A stretch of 64,000 nucleotides of DNA. Origin: an uncultured Cellvibrionales bacterium. Its GTDB lineage: Bacteria; Pseudomonadota; Gammaproteobacteria; Pseudomonadales; Cellvibrionaceae. The notes under the pieces are model-generated. The model was not told where the DNA came from, made no database searches, and worked only from the letters and a program-made list of their open reading frames with translations. Both the position numbers and the translations under genes were made by a program. How positions within the stretch are numbered: the first letter of the stretch is position 1; each line of letters begins with the position of its first letter. Shown one piece after another: positions 48,961-60,400 of the stretch. The stretch is from contig CAJWZU010000009.1 in NCBI GenBank assembly GCA_913050115.1, positions 1 to 64,000 of the forward strand, in the 5' to 3' direction.

Positions 48961-49833
48961 TTAACCAAAGAAATTAATAACGTCGGTAAAAAAAGCCGCA
49001 ACAATAGCCGCCACCACAATCAAACCAATTATTAAGCCCTGCCTAATACTATGAGACTCCGCTTCGTTACTGGCGTGCTCTGTAATTTTCGAACTCGGCT
49101 TTCGGACCGGTGCCGACGAGACGGTCGTAATTTTTCGCGCTGCGGGACTCACCTTAACCTTGGCCTTCGCTGGCGCAGCCCTAACGCTACGAACAGAAGT
49201 TTTATCTATATCCTTGGCTGGGCCTATAACACCAAAGCAAAGGGTGTCAAAGCGCAACTCATCCCCGCGCTTTATCTTAGCCTCACTGACGCGCTTACCA
49301 TTGAGATAGGTACCGTTAGATGAGTCAAGGTCCTTTACGTAGAGCTGCCCATTTTTGACGATTAGCTTGGCATGACGGCGAGACAAATGACTGGCCGCTA
49401 AAGTAATGTCGCAGTCACTGGAGCGACCTATTACAGTGCAGGCTTTGAGTGCAAAAACTCGATTCGAAAGAGCACTGTTATTGGCTTTGAGGGCCCATCC
49501 GGTACTCTCGTCATCACGGGCGACGGCTGGCAATTTTGTTTTTTTCTCTTTTGGATCGACAACTTGTAACTCTTCGGCGCCAATTCTCAATAAGTCGCCG
49601 GCTGTCAAGGTTACTGCATTTAAAACTGGAGTACCGTTAAGCCAAACATTCTTACCATTCGCTAAGTTATTGAGAGTTAACTGATTTACGTTAACAACAA
49701 TCTCAGCATGATAAGCAGCAACCCCCTTAGCGGTTAGCGATAGATTGTTATCCGCAGCCATGCCAATAGTGACTTTGGGCTCAACTAGCCACACGGCATT
49801 GTGTTTATTGTTCTTAAAGCGCAGCTTTAACAT
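48961..49833 (-). CDS. Tandem-FHA membrane protein
   Basis: A 290-residue protein with two forkhead-associated domains that bind phosphothreonine. The first (residues about 5-95) has degenerate motifs (IGMAADNNLSL, LNNLANGKNVWLNG). The second (about 125-195) is canonical: VIGRSSDCDITL, SHLSRRHAKLIV, DLDSSNGTYLNG. A basic, Ala/Pro/Lys-rich linker follows, then one C-terminal helix (LIIGLIVVAAIVAAFFTDVI), placing the FHA domains in the cytoplasm. Start ATG 49833, AAGGA upstream. It is divergent from a PP2C phosphatase gene. No Ser/Thr kinase lies in the window. Confidence 0.88.
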   Translation of the reverse strand: MLKLRFKNNKHNAVWLVEPKVTIGMAADNNLSLTAKGVAAYHAEIVVNVNQLTLNNLANGKNVWLNGTPVLNAVTLTAGDLLRIGAEELQVVDPKEKKTKLPAVARDDESTGWALKANNSALSNRVFALKACTVIGRSSDCDITLAASHLSRRHAKLIVKNGQLYVKDLDSSNGTYLNGKRVSEAKIKRGDELRFDTLCFGVIGPAKDIDKTSVRSVRAAPAKAKVKVSPAARKITTVSSAPVRKPSSKITEHASNEAESHSIRQGLIIGLIVVAAIVAAFFTDVINFFG

Positions 49834-50041
49834 AGGGTCGGTATCCTTTCGCCTTGTCACTTATTGATTTCGAGACTGATAATGCTATAAGAGTATTTGT
49901 ATTATCAATAGCTTAGGTGAATATTTTCACAGTATATTAAACTGTTAGCCGCTATTATCGTTATCTAACGATCAATAAACTTAGCCGACAAAGACAACTG
50001 CGGCAACGTCAACTACAACTAACACAGCTGTAAAGCATATT

Positions 50042-50899
50042 ATGCAATCATTGATATTTAGTGCCAGCACCAACAAAGGGCTGCATCGTGACAACAACGA
50101 AGACAGTTTTTTAAGCTTGCCCGAGCGAGGTCTCTGGGTAGTTGCAGATGGCATGGGAGGTCATGAAGCCGGCGAAGTCGCTAGTGCTATTGTTCGGGAA
50201 ACATTAGAGCAAACAGACTCCGAAACAAGGCTTGCCGCCTCCCTACAGCGCTCACATAAAGCCGTTGTCGAGGCTGCCAACGCCGGTATTGGGGCCAAAG
50301 GTATGGGGTCTACCGTTGTCGCTCTTAAAAGCCGGCATCATGACTATCAAGTTGCCTGGGTTGGCGACAGCCGTGCCTATCTGTGGTCCCAAAATGACAA
50401 TGGCGGTCAGTTAGAGCAATTGTCTACCGACCACTCTTATGTGCAAATGTTAGCGGCGTCAGGCGCCATCGAAGCGAGCGAGCTAGAAAACCACCCCGAC
50501 AAAAACATCATCACCCAGTGCATTGGCTGGCAAGAACTTGACGAGGTCACTGTCGACACGGTTGAGGGAGTATGGCAAAAGAACCAGTGGATAGTCCTTT
50601 GCAGTGATGGTTTAAACGATGAAGTCGACGACGCAGAGATTGCTCGATTGCTGAACTGCGCAAAAAAAACCAAGGACGCTGTAGAACTGCTCATTAATGC
50701 CGCACTTGAAAATGGCGGCCACGACAACATCACCATTCAAGTGATCGAGTCACCGCTATACAAACGCCGCGTATCACTCAAGCTAACGCAATGGATTGCT
50801 AAAAAAATCGCCTACGGAGGAATTAACACAGTGTTTTACAGTGCCGTTGCCATCGGTCTTTCGCTAACAGCCTACTGGCTTCTGGCTTCTGATTTCTGA
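50042..50899 (+). CDS. PP2C-family protein Ser/Thr phosphatase, membrane-anchored
   Basis: A 285-residue metal-dependent phosphatase. All the PP2C metal motifs are present: RDNNEDSF, VVADGMGGHEAGEVAS, VAWVGDSRAYL, CSDGLNDEV and GGHDNITIQVI. A C-terminal helix (TVFYSAVAIGLSLTAYWLLAS) anchors it, so it acts on cytoplasmic phosphoproteins at the membrane. It resembles PppA/Stp1 phosphatases, often found with FHA proteins. It is divergent from the FHA gene, 208 bases apart. Its last codons lie in a 7-bp tandem repeat. Confidence 0.93.
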   Translation: MQSLIFSASTNKGLHRDNNEDSFLSLPERGLWVVADGMGGHEAGEVASAIVRETLEQTDSETRLAASLQRSHKAVVEAANAGIGAKGMGSTVVALKSRHHDYQVAWVGDSRAYLWSQNDNGGQLEQLSTDHSYVQMLAASGAIEASELENHPDKNIITQCIGWQELDEVTVDTVEGVWQKNQWIVLCSDGLNDEVDDAEIARLLNCAKKTKDAVELLINAALENGGHDNITIQVIESPLYKRRVSLKLTQWIAKKIAYGGINTVFYSAVAIGLSLTAYWLLASDF

Positions 50900-50907
50900 C
50901 TTCTGAC
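50880..50907. repeat. Heptamer tandem repeat at the end of the PP2C gene
   Basis: Four direct copies of TTCTGRY (TTCTGGC, TTCTGAT, TTCTGAC, TTCTGAC). They encode the last residues and the stop (TGA at 50897-50899). The unit is not divisible by three, so slippage would alter the C-terminus of the membrane anchor. Confidence 0.8.
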
Positions 50908-51417
50908 TTAATTATGGGCCATTAATATGTTCAAAGGGTTGCTCGCAACGGCATACCTTTGAGCCATTTCACTATACTGTAAGCCTCGCGGCAAACTTGC
51001 ACTCAAGCTAAAAAATACAACTTCGAATATCTAGGCTGTGACCAAAATTGTAGGGGCTACACCGTTAAACAGAGCAGCCTCGACGCCCAAATTGCAATTA
51101 GCCGCTAACCTTATAACACAACACGCTAGCAAATTTTCGATACTAATATCGATCCACGAATCGCCAAATGGTGCAAATCTACACAACCGGCAACATGACT
51201 AATTAACTGCAGGGCTGCACTCTCAAATAACACCTCTAAATCACCCGCAACGCTTTTTTCGAGAGAACAAATAGTTTGCAATAACCCACCTGTTCATAGC
51301 AACCGAGTCACAAACAACGACACTTAGATTACCGGATATATAGTCGAAATACTGCCGACCTTGGGGCGTACCTAAAAGGACGCTTTTCACTCGACAGCAA
51401 GCCTCTATTCACGTCAA
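50900..51417. other. 0.5-kb convergent region with no firm gene
   Basis: Lies between the phosphatase gene (plus) and uvrB (minus). I see no terminator of standard form. A minus-strand frame at 51126-51281 reads CSLEKSVAGDLEVLFESAAL, but nothing else supports it. Confidence 0.5.
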
Positions 51418-53421
51418 TCAAAGCGCCTGTGTTTTTAACTGAGTTATTTGGTCGCGCAAAGTGGCTGCCTTTTCAAATTCCAAATCTTTGGCGGCTTGAT
51501 GCATAAGTTTTTCCAGCGCTTCTATTTGCTTCCAAATATCGCCGCCTGAATCAACCTTATAGATAGCATCTATATCGGCCACCATCTTCTGGCGCTTGGC
51601 CTTAGCCCTGCCTCCAGTGGCGTAGGCGCCTTCAAGTACATCCGCTACTCGTTTAACAATGCCCTGAGGAGTAATACCATTAAGCTTGTTATGCTCTTTT
51701 TGCTTGTCACGACGACGCTCAGTTTCATCCATAGCGCGCTGCATTGAACCGGTAATTTTGTCGGCGTAAAGAATCGCACGGCCATTAATATTACGAGCAG
51801 CACGACCAATCGACTGAATTAAAGAGCGATCCGATCGCAAAAATCCCTCTTTATCGGCGTCTAAAATAGCCACCAGTGAAACTTCGGGAATATCCAACCC
51901 CTCGCGCAGTAAGTTGATCCCCACGAGTACGTCGAATTCACCTAGACGCAAATCGCGAATAATTTCTACGCGCTCCACGGTGGGAATGTCCGAGTGCATG
52001 TAGCGCACGCGTACACCGTGATCAGCCAAGTAATCCGTAAGATCTTCAGCCATACGTTTTGTCAACGTAGTAATGAGCACCCGCTCATCAATAGGCACGC
52101 GCTTATTGATTTCAGACAGCACATCATCAACTTGCGTACCCACTGATCGCACCTCAACCACGGGGTCCAGTAAGCCAGTTGGCCGCACCACCTGTTCGGC
52201 AACATTGTCGGCATGCTCATTTTCATAGGCACCAGGTGTAGCTGATACAAAAATGGTCTGCGGCGTAATTTGTTCCCATTCATCGAAGCGCATAGGGCGA
52301 TTGTCCAGCGCCGATGGCAAACGAAAACCATAGTTCACCAAAGTTTCCTTGCGAGAACGATCGCCGCGATACATGGCGCCAATTTGCGACACAGTCACGT
52401 GCGATTCATCGACAAACAACAAGGCATCATCTGGCAAATAGTCAAATAAAGTCGGCGGTGCATTGCCGGAACCTCGCCCCGAAAGGTAACGCGAGTAGTT
52501 TTCAATGCCATTGCAATAGCCAAGCTCGGTCATCATTTCAAGATCATATTTAGTGCGCTGCTCCAGCCGCTGTGCCTCTACCAGATGATCGTTATTACGC
52601 AAGTGCTCCAGGCGCTCAACCAGCTCGACTTTAATGCAGTCAATGGCACCAAGAATACGCTCGCGCGGCGTCACATAGTGGGACTTAGGGTAAATAGTAC
52701 AGCGTGGTATGCGGCTAATAATTTCGCCAGTGAGGGGATCAAACAGAGAGAGCTGCTCGATCACATCATCAAATAATTCAATCCGCACCGCTACGCTATC
52801 AGAGTCGGCAGGGAAAACATCAATAACATCACCTCGCACACGGTAAGTGGCGCGATAAAAATCAGTATCGTTACGGTTATACTGCACCTCAGCTAAACGA
52901 CGCAACAATTCGCGCTGATCAATCTTGTCGCCGCGATCTAAATGCAACACCATCTTTAAGTAGGCTTCGGGGTCGCCAAGACCATAAATCGCCGACACAG
53001 TGGCCACCACAATGGCGTCGCTGCGCTCGAGCAAAGCCTTGGTCGCCGAAAGTCGCATCTGCTCAATATGCTCATTAATAGAGGCATCTTTCTCAATAAA
53101 TGTGTCCGACGCTGCTACATACGCCTCTGGCTGGTAGTAATCGTAGTAAGAAACAAAGTACTCAACCGCATTATCGGGAAAAAAGTCCTTAAACTCGCCA
53201 TACAGCTGCGCCGCCAAGGTCTTGTTGTGGGCCATGACAATAGTGGGTCGCTGCATTTTCTCAATGACCTTGGCCATAGTGAAGGTCTTGCCGGAACCCG
53301 TTACACCAAGCAGAGTCTGCTGCGCCAAACCGGCATCAATACCTTCAACCAAGCTAGCGATCGCTGCCGGCTGATCGCCGGCGGGCTCGAATTTACTCTT
53401 AACTTTAAATGCCTTGCTCAA
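51418..53421 (-). CDS. uvrB: Excinuclease ABC subunit B
   Basis: The damage-verifying helicase of nucleotide excision repair. The 667-residue protein has Walker [17 protein letters not shown], the beta-hairpin region ([12 protein letters not shown]), Walker [14 protein letters not shown] ([10 protein letters not shown]), and the C-terminal UVR motif [17 protein letters not shown] that binds UvrC. The start is TTG at 53421 ([13 protein letters not shown]), aligned with homologues. I found no SOS box in the 100 bases upstream, although uvrB is SOS-controlled in E. coli. Confidence 0.98.
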   Translation of the reverse strand: MSKAFKVKSKFEPAGDQPAAIASLVEGIDAGLAQQTLLGVTGSGKTFTMAKVIEKMQRPTIVMAHNKTLAAQLYGEFKDFFPDNAVEYFVSYYDYYQPEAYVAASDTFIEKDASINEHIEQMRLSATKALLERSDAIVVATVSAIYGLGDPEAYLKMVLHLDRGDKIDQRELLRRLAEVQYNRNDTDFYRATYRVRGDVIDVFPADSDSVAVRIELFDDVIEQLSLFDPLTGEIISRIPRCTIYPKSHYVTPRERILGAIDCIKVELVERLEHLRNNDHLVEAQRLEQRTKYDLEMMTELGYCNGIENYSRYLSGRGSGNAPPTLFDYLPDDALLFVDESHVTVSQIGAMYRGDRSRKETLVNYGFRLPSALDNRPMRFDEWEQITPQTIFVSATPGAYENEHADNVAEQVVRPTGLLDPVVEVRSVGTQVDDVLSEINKRVPIDERVLITTLTKRMAEDLTDYLADHGVRVRYMHSDIPTVERVEIIRDLRLGEFDVLVGINLLREGLDIPEVSLVAILDADKEGFLRSDRSLIQSIGRAARNINGRAILYADKITGSMQRAMDETERRRDKQKEHNKLNGITPQGIVKRVADVLEGAYATGGRAKAKRQKMVADIDAIYKVDSGGDIWKQIEALEKLMHQAAKDLEFEKAATLRDQITQLKTQAL

Positions 53422-53520
53422 AAGGGATATCTCTTAAATTATAGGTGATCGACGGGCATTCATGGGCATCATGAAAAAGAGGCGATAGCAGTTATGCGTG
53501 GCGCCCCTGTAGATCCATGA

Positions 53521-55722
53521 CTAGGTATTATGCTTGATTAACCAGCACTTATGGATTTTAGTATTACGCTGAAAATCTTTATCTAAACTAGCGCGACTAA
53601 AGTCTTGTAGGGCGAAGCCGGTAAGCGCCTCACTATCAAGCTTGAAGGTGCGCAGGTTGTTTGAAAATATCAAGGTACCTCCGGGAGCCAACAGCTTCAT
53701 AGCATCATCAATTAGCTCGACATGATCGCGCTGAACATCAAGTACATCGAGCATGCGCTTCGAATTAGAAAAACTGGGTGGGTCCAACATAATCAGATCA
53801 AACTGCTGCTTTACACCGTTAGCGCTGGCATCTTTCAACCACTGAATGCAGTCGGCTTGTTCCAGTCGGTTAACGCTTTCGCTCATGCCGTTGATGGCAT
53901 AATTGCGTTTGGCCCATGCCAAGTAAGTATGCGACATGTCCACGCTTAAAGTGAACTTTGCACCAGCTATAGCCGCGTGCACAGAGGCCGTAGCGGTATA
54001 GCAAAACAGATTCAAGAAACGAGCCCCTTTTGCTAGCGCAGCAATTTTCAGCCGTACAGGACGATGATCGAGGAACAAACCGGTATCAAGGTAGCGCCAT
54101 AGATCAACCTCAAGTTGCACCCCGCCCTCTTTGATTTTTAACGCCTGCTTACTGTCATCGCCGGCCAGTTTCTCATACTGACTGGTGCCTTTATTACGAC
54201 GGCGCTGCTTGTAGCTTACATTGTCCGGCGATAGAGAAAGAGCGTAAGGCACAGCCGCTTGGATTTCAGTAAAGCGCTTGGCCGCCTTATCTTCGTCAAT
54301 AGATTTAGGCGCGGCGTACTCCTGTACGTGCGCGTAAGTATCCCCATCTATACCGCGGTAAATATCAATTGCGGCAGAGTACTCTGGCATATCCGCGTCA
54401 TACAGGCGGTAGCAACTGATATCCTCTTTCTTAATCCACTTCGCTATTTGTTTCATATTCTTATGCAAGCGATTAGCGAGCATACGCGCGCCTTCGGTGA
54501 GATTTTCCTCGCCAAGCTTCAGGGCTTTGCCCGTTTCGCGTTCGCGCACTCGCATGAAGTTTTTGGCTTCAAGATTAAAGAGCAGCAGTTCGCTCGGCAG
54601 GGTGCCGTTAAAAAACTTATACTTTTTGTAAGAATGTAAATTAGTACCGCGGCAAAGATCGGTGTTACCTGTGAAAATAGCTGCCTGCCAGCCCTCAAAC
54701 CCTTCTTTTAAACGCTCGCCAAAATGAGCGTATAGATACTTCAAGGACTCGATATCGCCGAGACGTTCACCATAGGGCGGATTACTTATCACCAAGCCTG
54801 GCTTGAGTGTTTTATGCGTTGGCTGGACAAAATCTTTAAGCTCTTTGCGGGTAACGCGGATCCAGTCGTCAAGCTTAGCTTGGATAACGTTGCTCTCAGC
54901 AGCCCGAATAACGTGCAGGTTGGCGTCATAGCCACGAATTTCAACCAATTCCCGATCTAGGCCTACGCGACGGCGCGAACGTGCCTCTTGCAAAAGGTTT
55001 TGCCAAACATCGTCATCGTGCATTAGCCACTGCTCGAAACCAAACGAGCGCTCAAGTCCCGGGGCAATGTCACCCGCTATCATAGCGGCTTCAATTAGCA
55101 GTGTGCCCGAGCCACACATCGGGTCGAGCAAGGCGCCGCCACTTTTCGCAATCTCTGGCCAGTTAGCGCGCAGTAATAGCGCCGCCGCCAGATTTTCCTT
55201 CATTGGCGCAATGCCCTGCTGGGTACGATAACCGCGCCGGTGTAAGCTGCTGCCAGAAAGGTCCAAGCTGATTTGCGCCTGTCCGCGGCTAAGGCGAACA
55301 TTGATACGTATATCGGGGTTTTGCTTATCGACCGATGGGCGTCGATCTTCACTGTCGCGCAGACTGTCGACAATAGCGTCTTTCACCCGCAGAGCGCCAA
55401 ACTGGCTATTGCGAATCGTCTTGTTAGTACCAATAAAATCAACCACAAAACTGCCATCAATACTTAGGTGTTCCGCCCACGGAATTTCTTGAGCACCCTT
55501 GTAAAGTTCATCGCCACTTTCCACATCCACCTTAGCCAGAGGTAATAAGATTTTATTGGCCAAACGCGACCATAGGCAAGCTCGATAGGCCAACTCTAGA
55601 TCACCCTCGAAATACACACCGGCTACAGTTTCCCGAGTGTCGGTGGCCCCCATATCGGCAAGTTCTTTCAGTAAAAGACCTTCAATACCTTTCGGGCAGG
55701 CGGCAAAATAATGATGTTGCAT
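53521..55722 (-). CDS. rlmL: Bifunctional 23S rRNA methyltransferase RlmKL
   Basis: Makes m2G2445 and m7G2069 in 23S rRNA. The 733-residue protein has a THUMP domain (about 40-160), the RlmL methyltransferase (LLDPMCGSGTLLIEAAM, catalytic SNPPYGER) and the C-terminal RlmK methyltransferase (FLNLFCYTATASVHAAI, MLDPPSFSNSK). The start is ATG 55722 (MQHHYFAACPKG); an open frame 9 codons further upstream is not needed. It is divergent from rmf. Confidence 0.97.
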   Translation of the reverse strand: MQHHYFAACPKGIEGLLLKELADMGATDTRETVAGVYFEGDLELAYRACLWSRLANKILLPLAKVDVESGDELYKGAQEIPWAEHLSIDGSFVVDFIGTNKTIRNSQFGALRVKDAIVDSLRDSEDRRPSVDKQNPDIRINVRLSRGQAQISLDLSGSSLHRRGYRTQQGIAPMKENLAAALLLRANWPEIAKSGGALLDPMCGSGTLLIEAAMIAGDIAPGLERSFGFEQWLMHDDDVWQNLLQEARSRRRVGLDRELVEIRGYDANLHVIRAAESNVIQAKLDDWIRVTRKELKDFVQPTHKTLKPGLVISNPPYGERLGDIESLKYLYAHFGERLKEGFEGWQAAIFTGNTDLCRGTNLHSYKKYKFFNGTLPSELLLFNLEAKNFMRVRERETGKALKLGEENLTEGARMLANRLHKNMKQIAKWIKKEDISCYRLYDADMPEYSAAIDIYRGIDGDTYAHVQEYAAPKSIDEDKAAKRFTEIQAAVPYALSLSPDNVSYKQRRRNKGTSQYEKLAGDDSKQALKIKEGGVQLEVDLWRYLDTGLFLDHRPVRLKIAALAKGARFLNLFCYTATASVHAAIAGAKFTLSVDMSHTYLAWAKRNYAINGMSESVNRLEQADCIQWLKDASANGVKQQFDLIMLDPPSFSNSKRMLDVLDVQRDHVELIDDAMKLLAPGGTLIFSNNLRTFKLDSEALTGFALQDFSRASLDKDFQRNTKIHKCWLIKHNT

Positions 55723-55879
55723 AATCTCTTCTCTTTGTGCCCCAACCAATTATTCATAAATTAGCTAACAGCGATATTTGATATAAAAAACAAGTCGTTC
55801 ACAGCGTTGTCGTCATTTGTTTTACTAAGTCTTTGGCGCTGAAAATACGCTGATATTGCTTGTCCAAAAAGGAGTAGCT

Positions 55880-56083
55880 ATGAAAAGACAAAAACGAAAC
55901 CAGATCGAACGTGCATTCAGTAAAGGTTATAACTCAGGAGCAGGCGGCAGATCGAGAAACCTTTGCCCTCACGGCTCGGGAGCTGGTCGCCTAGAATGGA
56001 TGAACGGTTGGCGCGAAGCTCGAGAAGACCAATGGGCCGGTTTCAATCGAGCCGCTCAAGCCCAAAAACTCTGCAATATGTAA
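55880..56083 (+). CDS. rmf: Ribosome modulation factor
   Basis: A 67-residue basic protein that pairs 70S ribosomes into inactive 100S dimers in stationary phase. It starts MKRQKRNQIERAFSKGYNSG and keeps GRSRNLCPH and WMNGWREAREDQW, matching E. coli Rmf throughout. The start is ATG 55880 with AAGGAG six bases upstream; eight further codons are open. It sits between rlmKL and pyrD, as in Pseudomonas. Confidence 0.96.
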   Translation: MKRQKRNQIERAFSKGYNSGAGGRSRNLCPHGSGAGRLEWMNGWREAREDQWAGFNRAAQAQKLCNM

Positions 56084-56084
56084 C

Positions 56085-56121
56085 TGTAGCGCTTAGAATC
56101 TTTAGGATTTTAGGCGCTACA
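56085..56121. terminator. Bidirectional hairpin between rmf and pyrD
   Basis: The arms are TGTAGCGCTTAGAATC and GATTTTAGGCGCTACA, pairing over 14 of 16 positions around a five-base loop. It starts one base after the rmf stop and ends one base before the pyrD stop, so it may end both transcripts. No long T-run is present. Confidence 0.6.
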
Positions 56122-57144
56122 TTACAAATCAAGCTCAGCAATAGCATCGCAACACTCGCCGATGAGTTCCGGCCCGCGATACATAAAACCGCTGTATATT
56201 TGCACCATACTTGCGCCTGCCAGCATTTTTTCAGCAGCATCGGCACCCGAGCCTATGCCGCCAACCCCAATAATAGGCAAAGCATCACCCAGAACAGCTT
56301 TTAAGTGGCTAATAACTTCAGTGCTTTGATCTTTAACCGGAGCACCACTTAGACCACCCGCCTCATTGGCATGCACGCTGCCCTTAACACTGTCACGCTC
56401 TATAGTAGTATTGGTAGCTATAACGCCATCCATGCCCTGATCTTTAAGAGCTCGCGCTACTTCAGCAACCTCGTCGGCATTCATGTCGGGGGCAATCTTC
56501 ACCGCCAAGGGTACATAGCGGCCATAGGCTTGATGCAAGTGGCGTTGCTCGATTTTTAATGACTCTAACAATGCATTAAGGCTGTCGCCAAATTGCAAAT
56601 TGCGTAACCCAGGAGTGTTGGGGGATGACACATTAACGGTAATGTAATCGGCATGTGGGTAAACTTTAGTCATGCACTGGCGATAGTCATCGACGGCATT
56701 CTCAACCGGTGTATCGAAGTTCTTGCCAATATTAATACCCAGAACACCATCAAAGCGACGCTTCTTAACCTGTGCCACTAAGTGGTCAACACCTTTATTA
56801 TTAAAGCCCATGCGATTAATAATGGCTTGATGCTCGGGAAGCCGAAACAGGCGAGGCTTGGGGTTACCGGGCTGAGGTCTAGGGGTAACAGTACCTATTT
56901 CAACGGAACCAAAACCAAACTGACCAAGTGCGTTAAAGTAATCTCCACTTTTATCGAGGCCGGCAGCCATACCAACAGGATTAGGAAAGGTTAAACCCAT
57001 AACTTCAACAGGGTTATCCGCAACTTTGGCTACTAATAACCTCATTAGATGCAAGCGGTCACATGCACCAATAAGATCTAGGGACAATTCGTGAGAAACT
57101 TCAGGATCCAGAGCAAAAAGTGCCTTGCGAGCCAACGAATACAT
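56122..57144 (-). CDS. pyrD: Dihydroorotate dehydrogenase (quinone), class 2
   Basis: Oxidises dihydroorotate to orotate on the inner membrane in pyrimidine synthesis, passing electrons to quinone. The 340-residue protein has the amphipathic N-terminal helix of class 2 ([20 protein letters not shown]), [32 protein letters not shown] with the catalytic Ser, ATNTTIERD and [20 protein letters not shown] near the FMN phosphate. I chose ATG 57144; a TTG two codons upstream is possible. Confidence 0.97.
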   Translation of the reverse strand: MYSLARKALFALDPEVSHELSLDLIGACDRLHLMRLLVAKVADNPVEVMGLTFPNPVGMAAGLDKSGDYFNALGQFGFGSVEIGTVTPRPQPGNPKPRLFRLPEHQAIINRMGFNNKGVDHLVAQVKKRRFDGVLGINIGKNFDTPVENAVDDYRQCMTKVYPHADYITVNVSSPNTPGLRNLQFGDSLNALLESLKIEQRHLHQAYGRYVPLAVKIAPDMNADEVAEVARALKDQGMDGVIATNTTIERDSVKGSVHANEAGGLSGAPVKDQSTEVISHLKAVLGDALPIIGVGGIGSGADAAEKMLAGASMVQIYSGFMYRGPELIGECCDAIAELDL

Positions 57145-57443
57145 AAACAAAACCTTAATTTAAAATACAGAGCTTGGGTGCGGGTAAAAACATGGCACAA
57201 ATTGTACGCTAAAGACGCGCAATTTTCTATTGACCCAAACCTCATACCCTTATTGGCATCTACTCTAAAACTGCCGCATATATCGTCATAGCAGACGAGA
57301 CGGCGCAGAACATTATCACGCAGGCAAAAATGCGACCATCTCAGGCTAAATGAAGCGTATCCATAGCGGAACTGCTATAAAGTCACACGAGGACTGCAAG
57401 CGCATTGGTGATATTAATGACCAAACTGGCCGCCAAAAAAAGC
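57145..57443. other. Intergenic region between pyrD and gdhB
   Basis: About 300 bases between two minus-strand genes. It should hold the pyrD promoter; no hairpin or operator of standard form is evident. Confidence 0.5.
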
Positions 57444-60400
57444 TCAGGGGACTTCACAGTGATCAAAGCTGGTGCACTGCTGACTCGCCTGAGCCAAATC
57501 TAGCAATTCACGCAAAGCCACAGAAAACATTGCGTAATCGGGGCTACCCGCTAATTTTAGATCGGCAATCATTGCGTACCAGCGATCCAGCAAAACACTA
57601 TGCTGTCTGCACCACAGCTCAATACCTTCGCTAACGCTCTGTCCATCCGACATCAAATCAATAAGTGACACCACTAATGTTCTAATTTGCCCTTCCAGAT
57701 CATCGATATACGTTTCCCGCGCCATTGCTTGCCAGTAATTATCGACGGACAGGGCCGCTATTTGCGTCGAGAAAACATTTAGACCCAGCATTTCACTGAA
57801 GCCAATATAAACCTCCAGTACCAACTCAACACCGGCACCACTTTCTCGGGCCGCCTCCACCACACTGAGGCCTGAATAAATATTAATGGGCACACTTGCG
57901 CGGCGAGCAAATTCCTCGCCCACGCCCTGACCGAGCAAATTCTCATAGCGTTCTTGCCAAGCCTCTTTTGACCCGCAATGCAAGTACTTGGGCAGTAACT
58001 CAAAGGCCTTACTGATGGATGCGGCAAAAAACTCTACTTCGGCAGCAGGGTTGATACGGTTACGACGATTGCGTAATAACCAGCGCGTGGCTCTACGGAC
58101 TCGGCGCATAACCGCGGACATCATTTCTATTTGCAGTTTTGCCGTAACCTTATGGTCGAGTGCGCGGATCTGCCGCCGACTAAAATCAAATTCAAATATA
58201 TCTCGCGCCGCTATATAAGCCTTAGCCACGTGCGCAACACTCGACCCTGTTGACTCAACCAAGCGATGACAAAAACTAATCCCCATATTATCGACCATAT
58301 CGTTGGCTACTTGAGTGGCGATAATTTCTCGTCTAAGGCGATGACTGTAAATTTGTTTTTTAAACTTTTTACGCAGAAGGGGCGGAAAAGCCGACTCAAC
58401 TATCGAAGCAATATAGGCATCCTCGGGCACATCAGAGTTCGCCAAATCTTCTTTTAATCCAGCTTTGACGTAGGAGATAAGCACAGATAACTCTGGTCGG
58501 GTGAGGAAAACGCTCGGCGCTTGACGCTCGGCAATAGCATCATCTTCTGGTAAAAACTCCAACTGGCGGTTTAAACGGCCCTCATTTTCAAGGGTAATCA
58601 TGAGGCGGCGATACTCACCAATACGATAGCCAACTTCATCCTGAGCAACACTAATGGCCTGCGTTTGACTATAGTTATTATCCAAAACCATCTCAGATAC
58701 TTCGGCAGTCATTTTTACCAGTAGTAAATTGCGCTGTTTTTCGGTCATGTCCCCACAGATCACCAATTCATTCAGCAAAATCTTTATATTGACTTCGTGA
58801 TCAGAGCAATCGACACCTGCCGCATTATCGATAAAGTCGGTATTGCAGGCACCACCAGCCAAACTGTATTCCACCCGCCCCTTTTGAGTAACACCTAGAT
58901 TACCACCCTCACCAAACACCTTGCAGCGCAACTGGCCGCCATTAATACGCAGGGCATCATTGGCTTTGTCGCCAACATCGGCATGAGACTCAGTACTGCT
59001 TTTAACATAAGTGCCTATTCCGCCATTCCAAATAAGATCCACCGGCGCCAATAACAAAGCGCTCATGAGCTCATTAGGCGAAAGCACGTTAGCGCCAATC
59101 GCAAAACGCTTGCGCATTTCAGGGCTGATGACAATGGACTTGGCGCTACGACTAAAAACCCCACCACCGCTGGAGATGATTTTATTGTCGTAGTCTTGCC
59201 AGGTGCTTCTTGATGTTTGAAACAAGCGCTTGCGCTCGACAAAACTTGTGGCAGAATCGGGATTTGGGTCAATGAATATATGCTGATGATTGAAAGCGGC
59301 AATTAGGCGAATATGCTCCGACAAAAGCATGCCGTTACCAAACACGTCGCCAGCCATATCACCGATACCTATAACACTAAAATCCTCCACTTGAATATCC
59401 GTGCCCATCTCTTTGAAATGGCGCTGTACCGATACCCAAGCGCCTCGCGCCGTAATACCCATAGCCTTATGGTCATAACCCTGACTACCGCCAGAGGCAA
59501 AAGCATCACCCAGCCAATAGTTATATTCTTGCGAGATCGCATTGGCAATATCAGAAAAAGTGGCAGTCCCTTTATCGGCGGCCACGACTAAATATGGGTC
59601 ATCCTCATCCAAACGAACAACTTGTGATGGCGGGACTAACTCGCCATCATGCAAGTTGTCAGTCACATCGAGCAGCCCACGAATAAAGGTTTGATAGCAG
59701 GCTACGCCCTCGGCCATAAACTCTTCTCGATCGGATGCATTGGGCAACTGTTTTGCGACAAAACCGCCCTTAGCCCCACTGGGTACTATGACGGCATTTT
59801 TCACTTGTTGCGCCTTAACCAGCCCCAGCACTTCAGTACGGTAATCTTGCAGTCGATCTGACCAGCGCAAGCCGCCTCTGGCGACTTTTCCACCACGTAA
59901 GTGCACCCCCTCAACTCGCGGAGAGTAAACAAAGATTTCAAACAGAGGCCGCGGCTCTGGGATATTGTCGATATTGCGTGGCGCTAATTTTAAGGCAATG
60001 AAATCGCGATTTTCACCCGCTTCATTTTTTCGGAAAAAGTTGGTACGCAATGTACCTTCAATCATTTCGACATAGCGGCGTATAACTTGATCTTCGTTAA
60101 GCGATTGAACTTGCTCTAGTGAGTCGATAATTTTTCGATGCAAGCGCTCTATGCGCTGCAATTCTTTGACGCCACCTTTGTTGATTTTTGGGTCAAACTT
60201 AGATTTAAACAAAGCGACAAGATTGCGAGTTATATCAAGGTGATTAGCTAGGGTGTCGGCAATATACGACTGACTAAAATTAAATGCCGTCTGTTTCATG
60301 TAGCGGGCATAGACACGTAAAAGCGCTACCTCGCGCCAGTCAAGCCGAGCCCCTAAGACCAAGCGATTAAAGGCATCGCTGTCGGTATGTTTAAGCCAAA

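Noticed and set aside
51126-51281. Minus-strand 51-residue frame with coding-like composition downstream of uvrB
   Set aside because: It has only a TTG start and no visible ribosome-binding site or family. Chance frames of this size are expected.
53422-53520. Possible SOS box upstream of uvrB
   Set aside because: No CTG-N10-CAG match within the region; nearest words differ at several conserved positions.
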